From: Verrucomicrobiota bacterium
Lineage (GTDB): Bacteria > Verrucomicrobiota > Verrucomicrobiia > CAIQCK01
Direction: 5' to 3'
DNA: 64,000 nucleotides
NCBI GenBank assembly: GCA_016222825.1
Contig: JACRQF010000009.1
Span: 930,001 to 994,000 of the forward strand
Shown here: piece by piece, positions 16,192 through 25,089 of the stretch
Position numbering within the stretch: the stretch's first letter is position 1
How the letters are laid out: every line of letters starts with the position of its first letter
The notes under the pieces: model-generated
What the model saw: only the letters and a program-made list of their open reading frames with translations
Databases searched by the model: none
Told to the model about the DNA's origin: nothing
Program-made: the position numbers and the translations under genes

Positions 16192-17208
16192 ATGAACACT
16201 TCCATTTCTCGACGCGGGTTTTTGAAACTCAGCGCGGCGGGAGCGTCCGCCGCGGCGCTGGCGCAGTTGAAAGCCGAGGCGGCGGCGTTCAAACCGCCGG
16301 CCGGGAAGATGCCGAGGCGCGTGCTCGGCAAGACGGGCGTCTCCGTCAGCGTCCTCGCCCTCGGCGGCCAGAGCGCGCTGACCGATCTCCCCGACGACGA
16401 GATGGCGGCGAAGTTCGTCAACGACTGCATAGACTGCGGCATCACCTACCTCGACGCCGCGCCGATGTATGGCCGCAAGGACGACCCGCGCAACAGCGAG
16501 CGCCGTTTCGGCAAGGCAATGGCCAAGCGGCGCAAGGAGGTCTATCTCACCACCAAGACGCTGGAGCGCGACGCCGACAAGGCCATGCGCGACATCGAGA
16601 CCAGCCTGAAGCTGTTGCAGACCGATCATCTGGAGTGCCTCCAGATCCACAAGATCACGCCCGAGGAAGACCTCGCGCGCCTCGGCAAGCCCGACGGCGT
16701 TTACACGCTGCTGCAAAAGCTGCGCGACCAGAAAGTCATCCGCTTCATCGGCGTGACCGGCCACTTGGGCGCGGCGTGCCTGAAGCGGGCCATCGAGATG
16801 TATGACTTCGACACGCTGCTGACGACGTTCAACCCCACCAAGGAACGCCACGAATACGAGGAGGTCCTTCTGCCGGTGGCGCGCAAGCAGAACCTCGGCA
16901 TCATCGCCATGAAAGTCATGGGCGGCACGCCGCAATACAACCGCAAAGGCACCGAGGGCCTGCCGGGCGTGCTCGTCGGCGACGGCCCCGGCAAAGCCGC
17001 GCCCGCCAAGTTGCTGCGCTACGCCTTGTCGCTGCCGGTCCACGTCGCCGTCAACGGCATCTACGACCACAAGCAGCTCCGGCACAACCTGGAGGTCTGC
17101 TACAACTTCAAGCCGATGAAGGACCCGGAACGCCGCGCTCTCCAGTTCGCGCTGAACGACAGCGATATCCTGCTCGCATACAATAAGCCGGACTACGCGC
17201 GGGCGTAG
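16192..17208 (+). CDS. Tat-exported aldo/keto reductase
   Basis: 338 residues. The N-terminus is a Tat signal (SRRGFLKLSAAGASAAALA). The mature part is a TIM-barrel aldo/keto reductase: GKTGVSVSVLALGG, TYLDAAPMYG with Asp and Tyr of the catalytic tetrad, LTTKT with Lys, and CLQIHK with His. NADPH would be the expected cofactor, which is odd for an exported enzyme; Tat export suggests folding with cofactor before transport. Tat-tagged members are frequent in Planctomycetes and Verrucomicrobiota, but their substrates are not established. Confidence 0.87.
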   Translation: MNTSISRRGFLKLSAAGASAAALAQLKAEAAAFKPPAGKMPRRVLGKTGVSVSVLALGGQSALTDLPDDEMAAKFVNDCIDCGITYLDAAPMYGRKDDPRNSERRFGKAMAKRRKEVYLTTKTLERDADKAMRDIETSLKLLQTDHLECLQIHKITPEEDLARLGKPDGVYTLLQKLRDQKVIRFIGVTGHLGAACLKRAIEMYDFDTLLTTFNPTKERHEYEEVLLPVARKQNLGIIAMKVMGGTPQYNRKGTEGLPGVLVGDGPGKAAPAKLLRYALSLPVHVAVNGIYDHKQLRHNLEVCYNFKPMKDPERRALQFALNDSDILLAYNKPDYARA

Positions 17209-17263
17209 CCGCGGCGCAAACTCTCGGCTGGAATCTCCGCGGCGTTTGTTTCAGAATCGGCCC

Positions 17264-18001
17264 ATGCACCGATTCTATCTGCCGAACTTGCAGCAACTCG
17301 CCCTTCCGGCCGCCGAGGCGCATCACGCCGTCCATGTCCTTCGCCTGAAGCAAGGCGACTCGGTCAATGTCTTCGATGGCCGCGGCCACGAGGCGCAATG
17401 CACGGTCAGCGGCGTCTCCGCCGATGCCGTCCAACTCAAGCTGCTCACGCACAGCAACGCCCTGCCGTTGCCTTGCCGCATCACGCTGGCGCAAGCGGTG
17501 CCGAAGAAGAACATGGACCTGATTCTCCAGAAGGCCACTGAACTGGGAGTCTCCGCCATCCTTCCGCTCATCTCCGAGCGCACCATCGTCCAACTCGACG
17601 AGCAGGACACCAAGAAGCTCGAGCGCTGGCGCGCCATCTCTCTCGAAGCCTGCAAACAAAGCGGCAACAACTGGCTGCCGGAACTCCAACCGCCGCAGAA
17701 GGCGCGCGAGTTCCTGGCCGCGCTCGAAGGCCAGCCGCGGGCGTTCGACCTGAAGCTCATCGCGTCGCTCCAGCCCGATTCTCGGCCGTTGAAGAAGATT
17801 CTCGCTGACAACGCGCGCGTTTCTGCAGCTTCGTCAGTGCTCATCATGATTGGCCCCGAAGGCGACTTCACTCCCGCCGAAATCAACCTCGCCAAGTCCG
17901 CCGGCTGTCTGCCGCTGTCGCTGGGGCCGCTGGTGCTGCGCGCTGAAACCGCCGCGTTCTATGCGCTAAGCATCCTGCGTCATGAGTTGATGGGCGGCTG
18001 A
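17264..18001 (+). CDS. rsmE: 16S rRNA (uracil1498-N3)-methyltransferase RsmE
   Basis: 245 residues from the ATG at 17264. It is a SPOUT-class methyltransferase that uses S-adenosylmethionine to methylate U1498 of 16S rRNA. Typical motifs: N-terminal PUA-like part (AHHAVHVLRLKQGD), VPKKNMDLILQKATELGV, the SAM knot IGPEGDFTPAEI, and LGPLVLRAETAA near the C-terminus. The length is normal. It ends four bases before the convergent hydrolase gene. A CAGAAT box six bases before the ATG suggests a leaderless start. Confidence 0.93.
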   Translation: MHRFYLPNLQQLALPAAEAHHAVHVLRLKQGDSVNVFDGRGHEAQCTVSGVSADAVQLKLLTHSNALPLPCRITLAQAVPKKNMDLILQKATELGVSAILPLISERTIVQLDEQDTKKLERWRAISLEACKQSGNNWLPELQPPQKAREFLAALEGQPRAFDLKLIASLQPDSRPLKKILADNARVSAASSVLIMIGPEGDFTPAEINLAKSAGCLPLSLGPLVLRAETAAFYALSILRHELMGG

Positions 18002-18005
18002 GACA

Positions 18006-19931
18006 TCACGGCAGCACACCGTGGCGGCGGAACCAATCCCGCAACGCACCGAGAACCTCCTCGCGCTTGGATTGGTCAATCGCGTGGCCTTCACCGTCGA
18101 ACACACGCCGCTCGTTCGGCACGCGGTTGCGGTCGAGCGCCTCCTTCAACGACGCGGACTGTTCGGGGCGCACGACGGGATCGCTGCCGCCGTGCAGGAT
18201 GAGAAACGGCGCGCGGATTTTCACCGCGAGTTCGGCTGCCGGCGCAGGATGGCCCGCCCGTGGCGCAACGCCGCTGCCGGTGATGGCGGCAGCTTTCAAC
18301 AAGTCGGGCGCGGTTGCCGCGAGGCCGATGGTCACGAAGCCGCCCATGCTGTGGCCGTAGGCCGCGATGCGTTTGCCGTCAACGTATGGCAGTCCGCGCA
18401 GAATCTCCACACAGGCTCGCGCGCGGCGAATGTTCTCCTCGCTCGCGCCGTAGTCGGGCGGATGCTCCCCGCGCTGGCCGCCACCGCGCGCACTGCCACG
18501 GACGTTGTGCGTGTAGTTCGGCGCGATGCAGACGAGGCCCCACTTCACCATCTCGCGCGCCTTGTTCAGTCCGAAGCTCTCCGCGCTGCCGCCGAGGCCG
18601 TGGCTGATGAGGACAGCGGGAAACGGGCCGTTGCCGTCGGGCTTGAGGAGGATGCCGGAGAATGACTGGCCGCCGGCTTCGCAGGTCCATCGCTCGCCAT
18701 CGAGGCGGAGACTTTTGACGCTCGATTCGGACGGTGGCACTGGCGGCGCTGGCGCAGGTGATGTGTCGTTGAAATCTTTCTTCGTCAACACCCCGTCGCG
18801 GTTGCGGTCGAGCCGGTCGAAGGTCGGCGGCGGGCCTTTGAACTTGTCGCGATGCACCCGCCCGTCGTCGGCCAAGCCCTCGCGAGCGCGAACCTGCTCC
18901 CACGTCAGGCGCGGCCCGCGTTGCGGTGTTCCCGCGCCGGCTTGCGGCATGGCGCTCGCCGCGCTCTCGGCCTGCCTGGCTTCGGCGGTTGGGGCGGCGG
19001 TTCCTTTGAGGCAGCGGTCGAAGAAGCCGGCGACCATTTCATCAATCTCGCGCCCGGCGAAACCCTGACCGTGGCCCGCGCCTTTGATGGTGTGGAAGTG
19101 GACGCTCGCGCCGGCCTTCTTGAGCGCGTCGAATAGCAACTGGCTCTGGTGAATCGGCACCGTCGGATCCTTGTCACCGTGGACGATCAGGAACGGCGGA
19201 TCGTCCTTGCTGGCATAGACAATGGGATTGGCGCGAGCCGTCTTCTCCTTGTTCTCCTGAATCGCTCCGCCGATGAGGCGCGATTCGGGCGAAGAAGCCG
19301 GGTCGTGCTTCAACCGCGCCTCCGGCAGAGCATGGGCGTCCATCTGGAGCAAATCCGTCGGCCCGTAGAAATCGCACACCGCCTGCACACGGCTCGACAC
19401 GTCGGGATGCGCGCCGACATCGAACACCTTGACGCCGCCGCTCGTGCCGAGCAACGCCACGAGATGCCCGCCCGCCGAACTGCCCCACACGCCGAAGCGA
19501 TCGGGATTCAGGCCGTATTGTTTCGCGTGGGCGCGCAGCCAGCGGATGGCGGCTTTGCAGTCCTCGATTTGCGCGGGGAAGATCGCGTCGCCGCTCAGTC
19601 TGTAGCCGATGCTCGCCAGCGCGTAGCCGCGCTCGATGAATCCCTGTCGCAGCGGCGGGCAGCCGTCCTTGCTGCCAGCCGCCCAGCCACCACCGTGAAC
19701 CCAGATGATGAGCGGCAACGGCGCGCCGGCCTTTTCGGGCACGTAAAGATCGAGTTTCTGCCGCGCGTGGCCGTTCTCGACGTAGGCGAGGTCGCGGTGC
19801 GCCTTCACACCATCGGGCACGCGCGCGGGCGGGGCGCCGTTGCCCTTGGCTCGCGGCTGAAATTGCGCCTCGGACGCGAAGAGGGAACTGGTTGCCAGTG
19901 CGATGCAGGCCATATAGAAGAAGCTCTTCAT
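18006..19931 (-). CDS. Secreted two-headed alpha/beta hydrolase with EF-hand linker
   Basis: 641 residues with a signal peptide (SFFYMACIALATSSLFA). Domain 1 (about 45-310) resembles BD-FAE/esterase enzymes: oxyanion HGGGWAAG, nucleophile GSSAGG, Asp in HGDKDPTV, His in GAGHGQG. A linker carries an EF-hand-like loop (DRNRDGVLTKKDF). Domain 2 (about 410-640) is dienelactone-hydrolase/acetyl-xylan-esterase-like: SHGLGG, nucleophile GHSMGG, HGGSDPVV, GEGHAI. Both triads look complete. It is the last gene of the sulfatase operon; the start overlaps or abuts the upstream stop (GTG at 19937, ATG at 19931). It may remove acyl groups from the polysaccharide attacked by the sulfatases. Confidence 0.85.
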   Translation of the reverse strand: MKSFFYMACIALATSSLFASEAQFQPRAKGNGAPPARVPDGVKAHRDLAYVENGHARQKLDLYVPEKAGAPLPLIIWVHGGGWAAGSKDGCPPLRQGFIERGYALASIGYRLSGDAIFPAQIEDCKAAIRWLRAHAKQYGLNPDRFGVWGSSAGGHLVALLGTSGGVKVFDVGAHPDVSSRVQAVCDFYGPTDLLQMDAHALPEARLKHDPASSPESRLIGGAIQENKEKTARANPIVYASKDDPPFLIVHGDKDPTVPIHQSQLLFDALKKAGASVHFHTIKGAGHGQGFAGREIDEMVAGFFDRCLKGTAAPTAEARQAESAASAMPQAGAGTPQRGPRLTWEQVRAREGLADDGRVHRDKFKGPPPTFDRLDRNRDGVLTKKDFNDTSPAPAPPVPPSESSVKSLRLDGERWTCEAGGQSFSGILLKPDGNGPFPAVLISHGLGGSAESFGLNKAREMVKWGLVCIAPNYTHNVRGSARGGGQRGEHPPDYGASEENIRRARACVEILRGLPYVDGKRIAAYGHSMGGFVTIGLAATAPDLLKAAAITGSGVAPRAGHPAPAAELAVKIRAPFLILHGGSDPVVRPEQSASLKEALDRNRVPNERRVFDGEGHAIDQSKREEVLGALRDWFRRHGVLP

Positions 19932-19933
19932 AG

Positions 19934-21535
19934 TCACTTCGTCTTGCCTCCCATGTTGACGAACTCCTCGCGGCTGAGGTGGCCGTCCTTGTCAGCGTCC
20001 CATTGCTCGAAGCGTTTCTTCGCTGGCTCGGGATCGAGTTGGTTGGCCATAAACTCCTCGCGGCTGAGCTTGCCGTCGCGGTTCTTGTCTTTTGTCTCGA
20101 ACAAGACGCCCCGATTCTGCGCTGACTTCCCTGCGCCGGCGCCTTGCTTGCCCTTGCCGGCCTTGGCGGATGGCGGGTTGGCGCGGGGCGGCAACGTCGC
20201 GCTCCAGTCGAGCCATGCCTTGTGGAGCTTCGCGGCCAGTTCCGGCTTCTCGGCGGCGAGGTCGCGCTTCTCGCCGAGGTCGTCGGCGAGGTTGAACAGT
20301 TGCAGTTTCGGCTGCAACCGGCTGAGAAGGAGTTTCCAGTCGCCCTGCCGCACCGCGCCTTCCTCACCGTTCTTCCAGAACAGGATATCGTGCGGCGCAC
20401 CGGACTTCTCGCCGCGCAAGTGCGGCAGCAGGTTCACACCGTTGAGCGTCGTCCCGTCAGGCACGGGCGCGCTGCCGGCGGCGCAAAACGTCGGATAGAG
20501 GTCCATCGTGCTGACGGGCTGGCGATAGACTTCGCCGGCCTTCAGCCGCGCGGGCCAGCGCAGGAGAAACGCTTCGCGGATGCCGCCTTCGAGGAACTTT
20601 GCCTTGTGGCCGTTGAGCGGGCCGGCCGAGCCGACGAGGATTTCCTTCGGCCAATGCTCCGGCCAGACGACGACGCGCGAGCCGCCGAGCGCGGGGCCGT
20701 TGTCGGCGGTGAAGGCAACGAGCGTGTTCTCCTCCAAACCGGCCGCCTTCAGCTTCGCGAGCACGCGGCCGATGTTCTCGTCGAGCGAGGCGACCATCGC
20801 GGCGTAGAAATTCAGCGGCGGCGTCAGATGGGCGTAGCGCGCGGCCACCTCCTTCTTCCCGTGCCACGGGCTGTGGACGGCGTTGAAGGCAAGGTAGAGG
20901 AAGAACGGTTTGTCGCCGCGCCCGCGCTTCTCAATGAACTCGCAAGCGTGGCGGCCCAGCCGGTCGGTGAGATATTCGTCGCCGGGCTTCTCCGGCCCCC
21001 AGACGCCCTGCACCTTGCTCGAACCGATCTCGGCGGGATTGTCCACGCCGTGGTAGTGGCCGTCCTTGTCCGGGAAATAATCCGCCTCCCAGTCAATCAG
21101 GTCGTAAACGTCATCGAAGCAATCCTTCACATCCACGGGGATGTTCCACTTGCCGATGTGGCCGGTGACGTAGCCCGCGGCCTGCAACGCCTGTGGCAGC
21201 AGCTTGTGCCGGCCGAGCGAATACTTCTTGCGGTCGTCGTTCCACTGCATGCCGAAACGCTGGTTGTAAGCGCCGGTCATGATGCCGCAGCGGCTCGGCG
21301 CGCACACCGGCGCGGTGACGTAGCCGTCGGTGCAGCGCACGCCGTCGCGAGCGAGCGAATCAATCGCCGGCGTCGGCACGAGCTTGCCGCCGTAACAGCC
21401 CACGTCGCCGTAGCCGAGGTCATCGGCGAAGATGAGGATGAGGTTGGGCTTCGCCGGCTCGGCGGCAACGCACGTCCAGCCGCAAAGAAGCCCGCCAAGA
21501 AGCACAAGGGACAGACCGATTCGGAACTTGCTCAT
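19934..21535 (-). CDS. S1-family sulfatase with C-terminal EF-hands
   Basis: 533 residues. Its ATG overlaps the TGA of the previous sulfatase (ATGA). Signal peptide (IGLSLVLLGGLLCGWTCVAA). Sulfatase domain: NLILIFADDLGYGD (metal Asp pair) and CAPSRCGIMTG, where the Cys is converted to formylglycine. The usual GKWHLG is GKWNIP here, so the catalytic-site His is replaced by Asn. The C-terminal tail has two EF-hand-like calcium loops (DKNRDGKLSREEF, DADKDGHLSREEF), similar to the loop in the adjoining hydrolase. It probably removes sulfate esters from an extracellular carbohydrate. Confidence 0.9.
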   Translation of the reverse strand: MSKFRIGLSLVLLGGLLCGWTCVAAEPAKPNLILIFADDLGYGDVGCYGGKLVPTPAIDSLARDGVRCTDGYVTAPVCAPSRCGIMTGAYNQRFGMQWNDDRKKYSLGRHKLLPQALQAAGYVTGHIGKWNIPVDVKDCFDDVYDLIDWEADYFPDKDGHYHGVDNPAEIGSSKVQGVWGPEKPGDEYLTDRLGRHACEFIEKRGRGDKPFFLYLAFNAVHSPWHGKKEVAARYAHLTPPLNFYAAMVASLDENIGRVLAKLKAAGLEENTLVAFTADNGPALGGSRVVVWPEHWPKEILVGSAGPLNGHKAKFLEGGIREAFLLRWPARLKAGEVYRQPVSTMDLYPTFCAAGSAPVPDGTTLNGVNLLPHLRGEKSGAPHDILFWKNGEEGAVRQGDWKLLLSRLQPKLQLFNLADDLGEKRDLAAEKPELAAKLHKAWLDWSATLPPRANPPSAKAGKGKQGAGAGKSAQNRGVLFETKDKNRDGKLSREEFMANQLDPEPAKKRFEQWDADKDGHLSREEFVNMGGKTK

Positions 21536-23595
21536 TTGGAATTGAACTCCCATCGCTGCGGTTTTGCGCCGGCCGCTTTGCCGCGAAGCTCGATCCAATC
21601 CAGTTCGAGCGGTTTGTCGCCGGCGGGCAGGTAGATGCGGACGATGCCGAGCGGGCCGGTTGCGGGAATGTCCACCGAAAGTTCGCGCCAGTCGCCGGCG
21701 GGAACGTCGAAGGCGACGGACTTCGCGCCGCTCGGTTCGCCCGCGCCGCCGGGAACCCATTCGAGCTTCGCGCCGCCGCCGGCACTACTGCGGACGCGGA
21801 GTTTCAAGACGGCGGGACCGGTCACGCTGCCCGCGCCGTGGCCAAGAAACACAGCGCCGGGTTTACCTTTGGGCGTCGCGGTCAGCACGCCGTCCTTGAC
21901 GACGGCTTCGCATTGGCGGGCCTTCCAGGCTTCGAGCGGGTCGGCGGGTTTGGCGGGAGCTTTGGCGGCGGCGGGCTTGTAGGCGGGATTGGGCCGCGGA
22001 TAGGTCGCGCCGGTGTCGGCGAGGAAAGCGTCAATAAGCGTGTCGAGTTCCTTCACGCGCGCGGGCTGGGCGGCAGCGAGGTCTTTCGTCTCGCCGATGT
22101 CGTCGCGCAGGTTGTAAAGCTCGTGGGTTGCGGGCACGCCGAACCAGCGGAAAAGCTTCCAGTCGCCGGAGCGCACCCAGACGCCGCCACAACGGCCGAC
22201 GCTCCGACCGTGCGGGAAATAGTTGAAGAAAGCCTTCCGTTCGAGCGGGCCGGTTTGTTTCAGCACGCAGGCGTAGCTGACGCCATCGAGTTTCTGCTGC
22301 GCGGGTCGCGGCAAGCCGATCAGGTCGAGCAGCGTCGGATAGAGGTCAACGTGACCGACCACGGCGTCGCTCGTCGTGCCGGGTTTGATGCGGCCGGGCC
22401 ACGACCACATCAGCGGGACGCGCGTGCCGCCTTCGTAGAGCGTTCCTTTGCCGTCGCGGAGCGGCGCGTTGTTCGTGGGCGGCTGATTGCCCGCCCACTT
22501 GCGCCAGTCGGCGAGAGACTCGCTCTTGTTCTTCGCCGCCTTGGCCGTCTTCGCAGTGTCGGGCACGTTGCTGTGCGTGTTGCCGCCGTTGTCGGAGTTG
22601 AAGACGATGATGGTGTTCTCCGCGAGGCCGAGCCGGTCGAGCGTGTCGAGGACGCGGCCGAAGCACTCGTCCACGCTGCGGAGCATCGAAGCCATGATCG
22701 GGTTGCCCTGCGCGCCGCGCGGGTCTTTCTTCGGCGCGAAGAGCTTCGTGTATTCCACCTTGTGCCCCCACGGGCCGTGGACGCCGTAGTTCCAGAGGTT
22801 GAGGAAGAACGGCCGGTCTTTATTTGCTGTGATGAATTTCACAGCTTCGTCCGCGAGCCGGTCCACGATGTATTCGCCGGCCGGTCCGTCGGTGATGGTG
22901 CCGACTTTGTTCTTGCCGCCCGGCTCGCCGTCGGGTTTCACGTCGTAGGGCGAGAAGTAACCGCCCGGCGGCCCCGGATCGGGATGGCAGTGGAACGCCA
23001 CGTCAAATCCCTGCTGCTCCGGCCAGTGCGGCCGGGTGATGCCGAGGTGCCACTTGCCGATGTGCGCCGTGCGATAGCCCGCGTCGCGCAACGCCTCGGC
23101 CAGCGTGTATTCGGACGGCTCCATGTAGTTCTTGCTCTGCGGCACGAGCATCTGCTGGTTCGGTGGCGCGGTGTCGGGCAGGAACCTGTGTCCCGGCGGC
23201 TGCGGCGGCAGATGGCCGGAGGGCGTGGTGATGCCGTGGCGGGCGGAATACTTGCCAGTGAGCAAGCTCGCGCGCGTCGGCGAACAAAGCGGCTGCGCGT
23301 AGGCTTCCGTGAACCGCATCGCGCGCGTGGCAAAGCGGTCCATGTTCGGCGTCTCGTAATACTTCGATCCATACACGCCGCAGTCCATCCAGCCCATGTC
23401 ATCCACGAGGAAGACGATGACGTTGGGGCGCGACGGGGCGGAGAAGCTCAAAGGACAAAGCTCAAAGCTCAAAAGAAGAGCCAATAACCAAGCTCCAACT
23501 CCGATTCGACGGCGTGTGCCGACGCTGGGCCTTGGACCTTGGAGCTTGGAGCTTCTCTTGAGCTTTGAACTTTGAACTTTGGGTCTTGTTTTCAT
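21532..23595 (-). CDS. S1-family sulfatase with C-terminal beta-sandwich
   Basis: 687 residues from the ATG at 23595. The N-terminal ~30 codons are made of a CAAAGTT/CAAAGCT repeat and precede a signal-like helix (GVGAWLLALLLSFELCPLSF). Sulfatase motifs: NVIVFLVDDMGWMD, formylglycine site CSPTRASLLTG, HIGKWHLG. Residues ~580-687 form an added domain (AVFLGHGAGSVTGPAVLKLRV, PLELDWIELRG) that looks like a carbohydrate-binding beta-sandwich. The stop overlaps the next start by four bases, and it starts 19 bases after the preceding sulfatase. Confidence 0.9.
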   Translation of the reverse strand: MKTRPKVQSSKLKRSSKLQGPRPSVGTRRRIGVGAWLLALLLSFELCPLSFSAPSRPNVIVFLVDDMGWMDCGVYGSKYYETPNMDRFATRAMRFTEAYAQPLCSPTRASLLTGKYSARHGITTPSGHLPPQPPGHRFLPDTAPPNQQMLVPQSKNYMEPSEYTLAEALRDAGYRTAHIGKWHLGITRPHWPEQQGFDVAFHCHPDPGPPGGYFSPYDVKPDGEPGGKNKVGTITDGPAGEYIVDRLADEAVKFITANKDRPFFLNLWNYGVHGPWGHKVEYTKLFAPKKDPRGAQGNPIMASMLRSVDECFGRVLDTLDRLGLAENTIIVFNSDNGGNTHSNVPDTAKTAKAAKNKSESLADWRKWAGNQPPTNNAPLRDGKGTLYEGGTRVPLMWSWPGRIKPGTTSDAVVGHVDLYPTLLDLIGLPRPAQQKLDGVSYACVLKQTGPLERKAFFNYFPHGRSVGRCGGVWVRSGDWKLFRWFGVPATHELYNLRDDIGETKDLAAAQPARVKELDTLIDAFLADTGATYPRPNPAYKPAAAKAPAKPADPLEAWKARQCEAVVKDGVLTATPKGKPGAVFLGHGAGSVTGPAVLKLRVRSSAGGGAKLEWVPGGAGEPSGAKSVAFDVPAGDWRELSVDIPATGPLGIVRIYLPAGDKPLELDWIELRGKAAGAKPQRWEFNSK
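23447..23583. repeat. CAAAG(T/C)T-word simple repeats at the sulfatase 5' end
   Basis: Two patches (23447-23482 and 23550-23583) are built from words such as AAAGCTCAAAGCTCAAAAG and TTTGAACTTTGAACTTT. They code in frame for part of the sulfatase N-terminus (KVQSSKLKRSSKLQ and LLSFELCPLSF). The same words occur upstream of serA (34845-34866). Confidence 0.65.
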
Positions 23596-23614
23596 AAGCG
23601 GTTTCAACACGAGT

Positions 23615-25042
23615 CTAGCGGTTCTTTTTGCGCTTCCCTTTTGCGCGCGCACCCGGCTCGGCCCCGTCGCCACCGGCCTTGCCGCCGCCCCAAAGCGCCG
23701 GAACCAGCGTCGCGTTCCATGCCTCCCATTTGGATTGGAGTTCCTTGAGCTTGTCGGGCTGCTCGACGGCGAGGTCTTTGGTTTCGCCGATGTCGGCGGC
23801 GAGGTTGTAGAGCTTCGCGGCGGTCACGGGCTGATTGCGGGCGCCGGTGAGCGTGTCGGCGTTGCTGTCGTAGCGGACGAGCTTGTAGTCGCCAGCGCGA
23901 ATGGCCATCTGCCCGCCGAAACGCCAGTAGAACGCGTCGTGTGGCGCGCCGCTTTTCTCGCCGCTCAGGAAGGGCAGCAGGTCCACGCCGTCCAAAGTAG
24001 TCCCGGCACTCCGTGACGGGCTTGATGATGGATTGTTCGCGTCACGGAGTGACGCGGCTACTCCTGCCGCCGCCAGTGCAGTCGCAGTCAGGTCGAGTTG
24101 GATCACCGGTTTCTCATACACGCCCGGTTTCACGCGGCCCGGCCACGCGACCACGAAAGGCACGCGGATGCCGCCTTCAAGTGTGGTGCGCTTGCTGCCG
24201 CGCAGCGGCTCGTTGCGCGAGCCGTTGACGGTGACACCCGGCATCGTCGGGCCGCCGTTGTCGCTGATGAACGTGACGAGCGCGTTCTTGTCCAGCCCGG
24301 CGTCGGCGAGCTTCTGGCGGACGCGGCCGATGGCTTCGTCCATCGCGAACATCATCGCGGCATAGGTCCGGCGCGTCTTGTCGGCGATGCCGGCGAACTT
24401 CGCCAGCCGCGCGTCGTCGGCCTGCATCGGCGTGTGGACGGCGTTGAAGGCGAGGTAGAGGAACCACGGCTTCGCGCCGGCGCGATGCCGCTCGATAAAC
24501 GCCACCGCCTCGCGCCCGAACGCGTCGGTGAGGTATTCCTTTTCGTCCACCGGCTCGTTGCCACGCAGGATGCCGGCGGACCTGAAGTAGTCGTGCGCGC
24601 CGTCGAGGAAACCGAAGAACTCGTCGAAGCCGCGTTTCTGCGGGTGCATCTCCGGCAGCTTGCCGAGGTGCCATTTGCCAACGATGCCGGTGACGTAGCC
24701 GGCGGCCTTGAGCCGGTCGGCGAGCGTCTTCTCCGTCACAGGCAATCCCTGGCTGCCGCTTGGATTGAACTCGTGGCCGAAGCGCGTCTGGTAACGTCCC
24801 GTCATCAGCCCCGCGCGCGTCGGCGAACAATACGGCCCGCTGACGTAGCCGTGGGTGAACCGCACCCCCGCCGCCGCGAGCGCGTCGAGGTTCGGCGTGG
24901 GGATGTCCTTGCAGCCGTGGAAGCCCACATCCGCGTAGCCCATGTCATCGCCGACGATCAACAGGATGTTGGGTTTGTCGGCGGCGAAATTCACGCCAGC
25001 GCAAAAGCAAAGCAAGACGGCGCAAACAACGGATCGCTTCAT
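23615..25042 (-). CDS. S1-family sulfatase carrying a REPIN-derived segment
   Basis: 475 residues from the ATG at 25042, with a signal peptide (SVVCAVLLCFCAGVNFA). NILLIVGDDMGYAD, formylglycine site CSPTRAGLMTG and IVGKWHLG are all present, so the active site looks intact. Near residues 327-348 a family B REPIN is translated in frame (SLRDANNPSSSPSRSAG), between the strand TATALAAAGVAA and the conserved TTLDGVDLLPFL. The C-terminal tail is Lys/Arg-rich (RAKGKRKKNR). It sits 47 bases after the preceding sulfatase and 19 before the next in the same operon. Confidence 0.9.
   Translation of the reverse strand: MKRSVVCAVLLCFCAGVNFAADKPNILLIVGDDMGYADVGFHGCKDIPTPNLDALAAAGVRFTHGYVSGPYCSPTRAGLMTGRYQTRFGHEFNPSGSQGLPVTEKTLADRLKAAGYVTGIVGKWHLGKLPEMHPQKRGFDEFFGFLDGAHDYFRSAGILRGNEPVDEKEYLTDAFGREAVAFIERHRAGAKPWFLYLAFNAVHTPMQADDARLAKFAGIADKTRRTYAAMMFAMDEAIGRVRQKLADAGLDKNALVTFISDNGGPTMPGVTVNGSRNEPLRGSKRTTLEGGIRVPFVVAWPGRVKPGVYEKPVIQLDLTATALAAAGVAASLRDANNPSSSPSRSAGTTLDGVDLLPFLSGEKSGAPHDAFYWRFGGQMAIRAGDYKLVRYDSNADTLTGARNQPVTAAKLYNLAADIGETKDLAVEQPDKLKELQSKWEAWNATLVPALWGGGKAGGDGAEPGARAKGKRKKNR
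23997..24061. repeat. REPIN-like doublet, family B (copy 1), inside a sulfatase gene
   Basis: The left half GTAG-TCCCGGCACTCCGTGACGGG is degraded. The right half, read on the minus strand, is GTAG-CCGCGTCAC-TCC-GTGACGCG. It keeps the sulfatase frame open and adds about 21 residues. Confidence 0.8.
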
Positions 25043-25089
25043 GTATGTCCTTGGGTTGAAGATTAGCGTTCGAGAGTTATGCCTGCCGA

